Positions 1 through 5,387 of a stretch of DNA of 11,764 nt are shown piece after piece (the stretch's first letter is position 1; each line of letters starts with the position of its first letter). The stretch is from Ga0077527 sp049433545 (lineage in GTDB: Bacteria > Pseudomonadota > Gammaproteobacteria > Burkholderiales > SG8-41), in the NCBI GenBank assembly GCA_049433545.1, contig JBMTEY010000084.1, forward strand, positions 1-11,764, written 5' to 3'. The position numbers and the translations under genes were made by a program. The notes beneath the pieces were generated by a model. The model had not been told where the DNA came from and did no database searches. It saw only the letters and a program-made list of their open reading frames with translations.

Positions 1-80
1 CCGAGGCGGCTGCTGCCGCCGCAGCCGAGTCCGGCGACGCTGACCTTGAGGCCGGTGCGGCCGAGGGTGGTGTATTGCAT
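1..80 (-). CDS. Aldo/keto reductase, N-terminal part only (runs off the left edge)
   Basis: Reading leftward from an ATG at 80, the first 26 residues begin MQYTTLGRTGLKVSVAGLG and continue into CGGSSRLG. This is the typical opening beta-strand of aldo/keto reductases (LGRTGLKVS followed by a GLGCGG-type loop). The family comprises NADPH-dependent (beta/alpha)8-barrel oxidoreductases that reduce aldehydes and ketones. Only this segment is present, so the catalytic Asp-Tyr-Lys-His tetrad cannot be checked. There is no clear Shine-Dalgarno sequence ahead of the ATG. The gene follows the GST gene on the same strand after 106 bases and could be co-transcribed or use its own promoter in the AT-rich gap. 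The family call is fairly sure despite the short length; the substrate is unknown. Confidence 0.75.
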   Translation of the reverse strand, partial: MQYTTLGRTGLKVSVAGLGCGGSSRL

Positions 81-186
81 GTCAGGGGGCGCGATTCAAA
101 ATAATTAATAAAAACAAATACTTATATATATCCCGGTGCCGGGGCGCGGTTGGTGAGTACTTACCTTGCTGCGCAATGCGATCGCG
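81..186 (-). promoter_or_regulatory. AT-rich intergenic stretch upstream of the aldo/keto reductase
   Basis: Bases 95-131 are almost entirely A and T, in sharp contrast to the GC-rich surroundings. This is what an UP element or promoter region for the leftward aldo/keto reductase would look like. A short CCCGG/CCGGG palindrome at 132-143 sits next to it but is too small to call a terminator for the GST gene. No -35/-10 pair could be assigned with confidence. Confidence 0.25.
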
Positions 187-804
187 TTACGCCGGTTTCG
201 GCGGCAGCGTGCTGCTGAACGCGGGGCGCTGCGCGAGACGGGCGGCGAGCTTCGCCAGCGCCGGATGCTGGCTGCGCCATTCGAAGGCCGGCAAGGCGTA
301 ATCGAGGTAGTCCAGCGCGTAGCCGGCGGCGATGTCGGCGAGCGTGTAGCGGTTGCAGCAGCAGTATTCGCCGGTGCCGAGATCGCGCTCCATCACCGCG
401 AGGCCACGGTCGATTTTCAGTTGCTGGTTGGCGAACCATTCTGCGGAGCGTTGCTTGTCCGCCGGCTCGCGGTATTCGTGGTTGATGTTGACCGTGGCTT
501 CGGTGATGCCGTCGCCCAGCGCCTCCCAGCGCTTGACCTCGATGCGTTGCTCGAAATCCTCGGGGATCAGTTTCGGTCCGCTGCCGATGGCGTCGAGGTA
601 TTCGACGATCACCGCCGAGTCGTAGAGTCCGCGGCCGTCGTCGCGCACCAGAGTCGGTACCTTGGCCAGAGGATTGAACGGTGGTATCGGCGAGCCTGGC
701 GCGCGGCCGCGGGCGACGATGTATTCGCAGGCGATGTTTTTCTCGGCAATCACGATGCGCACCTTGCGCGCGAACGGGCTGCCCGGTGAACCGTAGAGTT
801 TCAT
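187..804 (-). CDS. Glutathione S-transferase family protein
   Basis: The 205-residue protein has the two-domain cytosolic GST layout and normal family length. Residues 1-75 form the thioredoxin-like glutathione-binding domain: MKLYGSPGSPFARKVR holds the N-terminal Ser/Cys-type active-site loop, VPTLV holds the cis-proline, and the following YDSAVIVEYLD holds the Asp-Ser pair that contacts the glutathione gamma-glutamyl group. Residues from about 85 onward form the helical domain, with the conserved TLADIAAGYALDYLDY N-capping motif. GSTs conjugate glutathione to electrophiles or reduce or isomerise bound substrates in the cytoplasm. Three consecutive cysteines (EYCCCN) just before the TLADI motif are unusual. 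It begins 18 bases after the stop of the preceding gene on the same strand, so the two probably share an operon. The ribosome site is weak (GGAA). The subclass and substrate cannot be told. Confidence 0.92.
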   Translation of the reverse strand: MKLYGSPGSPFARKVRIVIAEKNIACEYIVARGRAPGSPIPPFNPLAKVPTLVRDDGRGLYDSAVIVEYLDAIGSGPKLIPEDFEQRIEVKRWEALGDGITEATVNINHEYREPADKQRSAEWFANQQLKIDRGLAVMERDLGTGEYCCCNRYTLADIAAGYALDYLDYALPAFEWRSQHPALAKLAARLAQRPAFSSTLPPKPA

Positions 805-822
805 GCGGAGTTTCCGGCAGGT

Positions 823-1500
823 TTATGCCGCGGGCCAGATGCGCAGGCCGACGGCGGGTGAGTAGGGCGCATGTTCGAGCAGCGGCACGATGCGGCCCAT
901 CCAGGTCTGCGGGGCGCGCGACTGCGCTTCGAGCGGGCCGAAATGGGTTTCACGCGCTTCCAGCGAGGTGAATTCGTGCAGGATCGCGTGTTTGTAGCGG
1001 CCCACGCTTGCCAGCAGCTTGCGCGCGCCGACGCATCCGGGCAGTTGCGCCAGAGCAGGCAGGCGTTCCTGCGCGTACCAGCCGCCGAGGTCGTCTTCGA
1101 CGGCGGTCGAGGGCGCGTTGTAGTTGCCCAACTGCACCACCGGTGCGATGGTCAGGTCCGGCCCGCGCTTGATCGCATCCGGACCGTCGACGCGCACCTC
1201 CTCGGCGAGGATCGCCGCGGCCGGATTGAGGCGCATGCCGATGAATTTTTTGGTTTCGGCGCTTTGTTTTTTGGCGAGCTGGCCGGGGCTGGGGTTGAGG
1301 AAGGTGTGCGCGGTGTCGCCGCCGAACAGCGCGAGATAGCCTTTGCCGCGCCCGCCGTGGCCGAGCTCATAGTGTGCCGCCCAGCGGTAGCCGGGGCGCG
1401 ACAGTTTCTCGGGAATGTGGACGCGGTGAAACCAGTCCAGGTATGCGTTCCTGTCGGCGGGTGCGATGTCGTACCAGATTGCCCAAATCCCCTGATCCAT
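823..1500 (-). CDS. Conserved protein with two dimeric alpha/beta-barrel-like (EthD/ABM-like) repeats, function unknown
   Basis: The start at 1500 (MDQGIWAIWYDIAP...) is chosen because GGAG lies nine bases upstream. Extending the frame further upstream (to about 1614) would run across the divergent promoter region and add residues of no recognisable character. The 225-residue protein seems to be two similar halves. The first has IWAIWYDIAPADRNAYLDWF, then HIPEKLSRPGYRWAAHYELG. The second has QLGNYNAPSTAVEDDLGGWY, then ERLPALAQLPGCVGARKLLA. A strand, then an acidic helix ending in a WY/WF plus HIPE/RLPA motif, then a PG-x-x-x-A-x-x strand, is typical of ferredoxin-like EthD/ABM-type proteins. 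Some members assist degradation of ethers or quinonoid compounds, but this protein lacks anything that fixes a reaction. It is probably cytoplasmic and probably the first gene of an operon with the downstream GST. Confidence 0.75.
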   Translation of the reverse strand: MDQGIWAIWYDIAPADRNAYLDWFHRVHIPEKLSRPGYRWAAHYELGHGGRGKGYLALFGGDTAHTFLNPSPGQLAKKQSAETKKFIGMRLNPAAAILAEEVRVDGPDAIKRGPDLTIAPVVQLGNYNAPSTAVEDDLGGWYAQERLPALAQLPGCVGARKLLASVGRYKHAILHEFTSLEARETHFGPLEAQSRAPQTWMGRIVPLLEHAPYSPAVGLRIWPAA

Positions 1501-1625
1501 TAGTGGTTGCTCCGTGAGTTTGTGACGATTGTAATGCAGGGGGGATGCATTGCCGCCGGGTGATGGTGCGGACGGCGCTGCGCTGGTATTCTGTGGCTGC
1601 AGTCCAGACAACAAGGAGAAACCGC
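1501..1625. promoter_or_regulatory. Divergent promoter region between the ABM-like gene and the selenoperoxiredoxin
   Basis: This 125-base gap separates two divergent genes and should hold both promoters. For the leftward gene, a TACAAT -10-like hexamer lies at 1528-1533 on the minus strand, about 28 bases before the start codon, with no good -35 box. For the rightward gene, an extended -10-like TGGTATTCT lies at 1584-1592. The peroxiredoxin ribosome site AAGGAG is at 1613-1618, seven bases before the ATG. The promoter boxes are weak matches and are suggestions only; the ribosome site is convincing. No clear OxyR- or PerR-type operator was recognised. Confidence 0.35.
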
Positions 1626-2087
1626 ATGGAAGTTCAAGCAGGCACTGCGGCGCCGGATTTTTCGCTCGGCGCGCACAATTCGGACCAGAAAGTTTCGCTG
1701 TCGAGTTTCAAGGGACGCCCCGTGGTCGTGGCGTTCATGCCCTTTGCGTTCACCGGTGGATGAACGAACCAAGTCAAAGGGTTCCGTGAGAACTACGACG
1801 CTTTCAAGAAACTGAATGTTGAAATCCTTCAAATCAGCGCCGACCCGGTGCCGAGCCTCAAGGGCTGGGCGGATTTCCTGGGCGGTGTGCCGTTCCCGCT
1901 GCTGTCGGACTACTGGCCGCACGGCGCGGTGGGACAGGCCTACGGCATCTTCAACGACGAGCGCGGCATGGACAAGCGCGCCGCCTATGTCGTCGATGCC
2001 CAGGGCGTGATTCGCTACGCCAAGGTCTATCCGCAGGGAACGATCCCGACGAGCGAGGAACTGCTCGCCGAACTGAAGAAGCTGTAA
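1626..2087 (+). CDS. ahpE: AhpE-type peroxiredoxin, predicted selenoprotein with UGA-encoded Sec46
   Basis: Thiol- or selenol-dependent peroxidase that reduces hydrogen peroxide, organic peroxides or peroxynitrite in the cytoplasm. From the ATG at 1626 (AAGGAG seven bases upstream) the frame reads through a TGA at 1761-1763 and continues unbroken to TAA at 2085, giving 153 residues, the length I recall for Mycobacterium tuberculosis AhpE. The active-site segment reads F-M-P-F-A-F-T-G-G-U-T-N-Q, where peroxiredoxins have P-x-x-x-T-x-x-C: the TGA replaces exactly the peroxidatic cysteine. Pro39, Thr43 and the active-site arginine (Arg118, in DKRAAYVVD) are present. The AhpE-like stretch PLLSDYWPHGAVGQAYGIFN spans residues 91-110. 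The protein has no cysteine at all, so no resolving thiol. Terminated at the TGA, it would be a useless 45-residue peptide. UGA is a normal stop in neighbouring genes, so this is local recoding. The alternative is a nonsense mutation. Confidence 0.88.
1761..1763 (+). other. Recoded UGA codon, predicted selenocysteine insertion at residue 46
   Basis: The TGA lies in the same frame as the start at 1626 and the stop at 2085 and falls on the peroxidatic residue of the T-x-x-C motif (here T43-G-G-U46). The flanking codons on both sides encode well-conserved peroxiredoxin sequence with no shift of frame. Chance placement of a stop on the one residue known to be exchangeable between Cys and Sec is unlikely. 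Insertion would need SelA, SelB, SelC and SelD, none of which is in this window. Confidence 0.85.
1773..1799 (+). promoter_or_regulatory. Candidate bacterial SECIS element
   Basis: Just downstream of the UGA, GUUC at 1781-1784 pairs with GAAC at 1790-1793, extended by a G1780-U1794 wobble, closing the five-base loop CGUGA. A lower GUC/GAC stem (1773-1775 with 1797-1799) can form beyond a small internal loop. Twenty-one bases separate the UGA from the apical loop, and the loop has G at its second position followed by U. Both agree with the published description of bacterial SECIS elements (a short stem and a small G-containing loop about 16-37 bases after the UGA). The element lies within the coding sequence, as expected in bacteria. 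The stem is short, so confidence is moderate. Confidence 0.6.
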
Positions 2088-2109
2088 TCGACATGCAGTA
2101 GCTGGTGTG

Positions 2110-2155
2110 GGCCGGCGGCCGGTTCCTGACGGGACCGACCGCCGGCCTGTTTATT
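2110..2155 (+). terminator. Strong Rho-independent terminator after the selenoperoxiredoxin
   Basis: A 17-pair stem (2110-2126 with 2131-2147) with one C-A mismatch and one G-U pair closes a TGAC tetraloop and is followed by TGTTTATT. It begins 23 bases after the peroxiredoxin stop codon. It suggests that the peroxiredoxin is transcribed as a single gene and that the amidohydrolase downstream relies on read-through or on a promoter squeezed into the last few dozen bases. Confidence 0.8.
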
Positions 2156-2156
2156 G

Positions 2157-2173
2157 GCGGGCGACATGCCCGC
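2157..2173 (+). promoter_or_regulatory. Second small hairpin in the leader of the amidohydrolase gene
   Basis: GCGGGC at 2157-2162 pairs perfectly with GCCCGC at 2168-2173 around the loop GACAT, two bases after the end of the upstream terminator and eight bases before the ribosome site AGGGGG (2181-2186). It has no U-tract, so it is not a terminator by itself. It could stabilise or pace translation of the amidohydrolase message, but this is inference. Confidence 0.35.
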
Positions 2174-2191
2174 TCCATCAAGGGGGAATCA

Positions 2192-3262
2192 ATGGCAATT
2201 CGCAATACGGAACACTGCTGCGCTGATGACGGCGGCCTCATATTCACCGGCTGCGGCATGACCAATGCCGCCGCTGCGCAACCGGGCGGCGGTCGCCGCC
2301 GCCAGGTGGTGGTGGGCGGCAAGCGCGTGAAGACCATAGACGTGCATGCGCACTGCGTGGTGAAGGAGGCGCTGGACCTGCTCGGCCAGACGGTCGAGGA
2401 GCAGCGCGGTCCGGGCATCGGCGAAGTCGGTGCGCGGCGCATCGCCGAAATGGACGAGCAGGGCATCGACATGGAGGCGTTGTCAATCAATCCGCTCTGG
2501 TACCACACCGAACGCGACGTCGCGAGCGAAGTCGTGCGCATCCAGAACGAGAAGCTCGCCGAGTGGTGCGGCCAGCATCCCGACCGTTTTGTCGCGTTCG
2601 CATCGGTGGCGCTGCAGTTTCCGGAACTCGCAGCGCAGCAGCTCGAGCACGCGGTGAAGAAACTCGGCCTGCGCGGCGCCGCGGTGGGTACCAGCATCCC
2701 GGGCAAGGAGTTTTCCGATCCCTACCTGCATCCGTTCTGGAAGAAGGCGGAGGAACTCGGCGTTCTGATCTTCATCCATCCGCGCAGCACGCCGGAGCTG
2801 AACAAGCGCTTTGGCGGCAACGGCTGGCTGTCGAACACCATCGGCAATCCGCTGGACACCACGATCGCGCTGTCGCACCTGATTTTTGACGGCACGCTCG
2901 ACCGTTTCCCGGGATTGAAGGTGTGTTCCGCGCACGGCGGCGGCTTTCTGCCCTCGTATGCACCGCGTTCGGACAATGCGCTGCGCGTGGCGCCGGAGAT
3001 GGACACCGGGGTCAAACTGAAAAAGAAACCGACCGAGTACCTGCGCGACATGTACTACGACACGCTGGTGTTCACCGACGAGGCACTGCGCCATCTTGCG
3101 CACGAGGTGGGCGTGGACCGGCTGGTGATCGGCACCGACCACCCGATTCCGTGGCAGAGCCAGTCGGTGGATCACATTCTCAACGCCACCGGTTTCAGCG
3201 ATGCCGAAAAACGCATGATGCTCGGCGAAACCGCAGCGAAACTGCTGGGTATCAAGTTGTAA
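2192..3262 (+). CDS. Amidohydrolase family protein (ACMSD-like metal-dependent hydrolase/decarboxylase)
   Basis: The start at 2192 is set by AGGGGG five bases upstream, giving 356 residues. Motifs follow the aminocarboxymuconate-semialdehyde decarboxylase (ACMSD) subgroup of amidohydrolases, in order: IDVHAHC with the metal-binding His52 and His54; EMDEQGIDMEALS; IHPRS with His196; VCSAHGGGFLP with His248; and the GTDHP motif with the metal-site Asp316. Family members are (beta/alpha)8 barrels that bind a divalent metal, usually zinc, and decarboxylate or hydrolyse small, often aromatic-derived acids; gamma-resorcylate and 5-carboxyvanillate decarboxylases are relatives. The barrel begins near residue 47. 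The preceding segment has three cysteines (Cys9, Cys10, Cys21) and lacks a hydrophobic core, so it is not an ordinary signal peptide. It lies between the peroxiredoxin terminator and a dienelactone hydrolase gene, which fits ring-cleavage-type catabolism. The substrate is unknown. Confidence 0.88.
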   Translation: MAIRNTEHCCADDGGLIFTGCGMTNAAAAQPGGGRRRQVVVGGKRVKTIDVHAHCVVKEALDLLGQTVEEQRGPGIGEVGARRIAEMDEQGIDMEALSINPLWYHTERDVASEVVRIQNEKLAEWCGQHPDRFVAFASVALQFPELAAQQLEHAVKKLGLRGAAVGTSIPGKEFSDPYLHPFWKKAEELGVLIFIHPRSTPELNKRFGGNGWLSNTIGNPLDTTIALSHLIFDGTLDRFPGLKVCSAHGGGFLPSYAPRSDNALRVAPEMDTGVKLKKKPTEYLRDMYYDTLVFTDEALRHLAHEVGVDRLVIGTDHPIPWQSQSVDHILNATGFSDAEKRMMLGETAAKLLGIKL

Positions 3263-3281
3263 CGCTGAATTGCCATGATCG

Positions 3282-3305
3282 CGGGGAATGCAGCCCCGGT
3301 TTATG
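3282..3305 (+). terminator. Possible weak terminator after the amidohydrolase gene
   Basis: CGGGG (3282-3286) pairs with CCCCG (3294-3298) around the seven-base loop AATGCAG and is followed by GTTTAT. It lies 19 bases after the amidohydrolase stop codon. The stem is only five pairs and the T-run is broken, so termination would be partial at best. The rest of the 110-base gap before the dienelactone hydrolase gene shows nothing recognisable apart from that gene's ribosome site. Confidence 0.35.
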
Positions 3306-3372
3306 CTGTTGGCGTAGCAGGGCGGGCTTTAGTTCTTCTTGAATCAACCACCGAGTGAATCAGGAGGCTGTG

Positions 3373-4271
3373 ATGGAACTGAAGGAGCGCAAGAAGGCGG
3401 GAGATTTTCCGCCGGAAGTCATGAAACTGTTCGATGGCTACGTGCACGGCGGCCTCACCCGCCGCGAATTCCTCGACCGCGCGGGCAAGTACGCGCTGGG
3501 CGGGATGACCGCGGCGGCGATGCTGGAGAGCCTGTAGCCCAATTTTGCGTGGGCGGAACAGGTGAAGAAGACCGATCCGCGGATCAAGGCCGGTTACATG
3601 GATTACGACTCGGCCAGCGGCTCGGGAAAAATGCGCGGCTACATGGCGCAGCCGGCGAAGGCGTCCGGCAAGCTGCCGGCGATCCTGGTGATCCACGAGA
3701 ACCGCGGGCTGAATCCCTATATCGAGGATGTGGCGCGGCGGCTGGCGCTGGCGAACTTTGTCGCCTTCGCGCCGGATGCGCTGTTCCCGCAGGGCGGTTA
3801 TCCCGGCGACGAGGACAAGGGCCGCGCGATGTTCGCGGCGCAGGACGCCAAGAAGCGCAGCGAGGATCTTTACAACGGCGGACTGTTCCTGAAGTCGCGG
3901 CCCGAGACCACCGGCAAGATGGGGGTCGTTGGTTTCTGTTTCGGCGGCAGCGTGTCCAACGCGCTGGCGGTGCGCATGCCCGACCTCGCCGCCGCGGTGC
4001 CGTACTACGGCAGCCAGGCCAAGGCGGAGGATGTGCCGAAGATCCAGGCGCCGCTGCTGCTGCATTACGCGAGTCTCGATGACCGCATCAACAAGGGCTG
4101 GCCGGCCTACGAGGAGGCGCTGAAGGCCCACAAGAAGACCTACACCGTGCATTTTACGAAGGTACCAACCACGGCTTCCACAACGACACTACGCCGCGTT
4201 ACGACGAGGCGGCGGCGAAGCTGTCGTGGCAGCGTACGCTGGAGTTCTTCAACAAACACGTGCGCGGCTGA
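3373..4271 (+). pseudogene. Dienelactone hydrolase family protein with Tat signal, broken by an in-frame TAG and a one-base frameshift
   Basis: The start at 3373 has AGGAGG five bases upstream; an ATG 18 bases earlier lacks one. The intact product would be about 299 residues. A twin-arginine motif (TRREFL, residues 29-34) precedes the hydrophobic segment, so periplasmic export is expected. The alpha/beta-hydrolase core is complete in sequence: HENRGLNPYIEDVARR, the nucleophile Cys189 in GFCFGG, and YASLDD with the acidic residue. Dienelactone hydrolases open lactone rings in chlorocatechol-type pathways, but many homologues have other ester substrates. Two lesions exist. Codon 55, at the end of the signal region, is TAG (3535-3537). 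A T is missing from the T-run at 4152-4155; restoring it recovers YEGTNHGFHND with the catalytic His and a normal end at TGA 4269. It may be a decaying gene, or one or both lesions may be sequence errors. Confidence 0.82.
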
Positions 4272-4320
4272 AGTCCGCATCATGCGCGGCGCCTGCGGGC
4301 GTCCGCGCTTGATGTCCCGG

Positions 4321-4340
4321 GTCACGCGCGTTATCGTGAC
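4321..4340. promoter_or_regulatory. Inverted repeat upstream of the Bug receptor gene (possible operator)
   Basis: GTCACG (4321-4326) and CGTGAC (4335-4340) form a perfect six-base inverted repeat around the eight-base spacer CGCGTTAT, ending 15 bases before the receptor start codon. The dyad looks like a transcription-factor site, but it could also form a hairpin in the leader RNA. There is no T-run, so it is a poor terminator for the dienelactone hydrolase gene. No specific regulator family can be assigned. Confidence 0.3.
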
Positions 4341-4355
4341 GCGGCTGGCGCGACC

Positions 4356-5381
4356 ATGGACAAAACCACATTACGGCATGCCCTGCCGGCCCGGATGCTG
4401 CGGGTCTTGGTCTGCGCGTGTGTGCTGGTATCCCTGCCGGCGGTCGGCGCCGCCCGCGCGCAGCCGGTGGCGGGGCCCGCGGATTATCCGCTGCGCCCTA
4501 TCCGCGTCATCGTCGCCGCCTCGCCCGGATCCGCCGATGAAATTTTCGCGCGCACGCTGGGCGAGAACCTCGAAACCTTCTACGGCCAGCGCGTGGTCAT
4601 CGACAGCCGGCCCGGTGCCGGCGGCCTGATCGGCAACACGCTGGTGTCGCGCGCAACCGCCGATGGTTACACGCTGGGCATGGTCGGCGTCACGCGGCTG
4701 ATCACCGCGCTGCTGCGCGATGCGCCGCCGTACCGGGCGCTGGCCGACATCTCCGGCGTTGCCCATGTCGCTTCGATCACCAACGTGCTGGCGGTGGCGC
4801 CCGACATGTCCACGCCCACCGCGCGCGATTTTGTCAGGCACGCGCGGGTGCGTCCCGGTGAACTCAACTATGCTTCGCTGGGCATCGGTTCGGCCTCGCA
4901 CCTCGCCGGAGAGATTTTTTCGCGCGCGCTGGGCATCGAGGCGGTGCACGTGCCGTTCACCGCGGTGACCAGCACCTTTGTCGAGATGGGGCTGGGCCGT
5001 GTGCACTACGCGGTGCTGACGCTGCCGACGGTGATCGGGCCGGTGCGCGACGGCCGGCTGCGCGCGCTGGCGGTGATGACGCCTTCGCGCAGCACCGTGC
5101 TGCCCGCGGTGCCGGCGATCGCCGAACTCGGACTGCCCGACGCGCAGTTCGACAGTTGGTCGGGCATCGTCGCGCCGCGCGGCACGCCGCGGCGCGTGGT
5201 CGAACAGCTGCACGGCGACATCGTGAACGCGCTGCGCAAGCCGGGACTGCGCAAGAGTTTCCTGCTGCAGGGCGCGGAATCGACCCCGGAAGGCACGCCC
5301 GACGGCTTCATGCGCCACATGCAGGGGGAATACCTGCGCTTCGAAGCGCTGATCCGCAAGGGCGGCATCCGCCCGGAATAG
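4356..5381 (+). CDS. Bug/TctC-family tripartite tricarboxylate transporter periplasmic substrate-binding protein
   Basis: The 341-residue protein begins with a basic n-region and a hydrophobic core (about residues 14-30) followed by a likely signal-peptidase site after ARA at residue 35, so it is exported to the periplasm. The mature part has the TctC/Bug signature: YPLRPIRVIVAASPGSADEI, then QRVVIDSRPGAGGLIGN, ATADGYTL, and later ELNYASLGIGSASHLAGE with VHVPFTAV. These proteins are Venus-flytrap binders of carboxylates and related small molecules. No TctA or TctB membrane component is nearby, so it is an orphan receptor of the sort greatly expanded in Burkholderiales. The start is uncertain, since no good ribosome site precedes 4356; an ATG at 4395 would still leave a signal peptide. 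It converges on the efflux permease gene with a six-base gap. The ligand is unknown. Confidence 0.93.
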   Translation: MDKTTLRHALPARMLRVLVCACVLVSLPAVGAARAQPVAGPADYPLRPIRVIVAASPGSADEIFARTLGENLETFYGQRVVIDSRPGAGGLIGNTLVSRATADGYTLGMVGVTRLITALLRDAPPYRALADISGVAHVASITNVLAVAPDMSTPTARDFVRHARVRPGELNYASLGIGSASHLAGEIFSRALGIEAVHVPFTAVTSTFVEMGLGRVHYAVLTLPTVIGPVRDGRLRALAVMTPSRSTVLPAVPAIAELGLPDAQFDSWSGIVAPRGTPRRVVEQLHGDIVNALRKPGLRKSFLLQGAESTPEGTPDGFMRHMQGEYLRFEALIRKGGIRPE

Positions 5382-5387
5382 CCGCGC

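Noticed and set aside
1500..1627. Longer N-terminal forms of the ABM-like protein, starting near 1614
   Set aside because: The start at 1500 has a ribosome site. The extension would cross the divergent promoter region and reads as non-conserved sequence.
1766..1784. Alternative hairpin GAACC/GGUUC right after the UGA, as the SECIS element
   Set aside because: Its loop starts only seven bases after the UGA, closer than bacterial SECIS elements allow, although the stem is as strong as that of the preferred hairpin. It may compete with the candidate element.
3535..3537. The in-frame TAG in the dienelactone hydrolase as pyrrolysine or another recoded codon
   Set aside because: It lies at the end of the export signal, not at a catalytic residue. 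TAG ends another gene in the window normally, and the same gene has a separate frameshift.
3301..4152. Minus-strand open frame opposite the dienelactone hydrolase gene
   Set aside because: The plus strand carries recognisable hydrolase motifs throughout; the antisense translation is Arg/His-rich with no motif.
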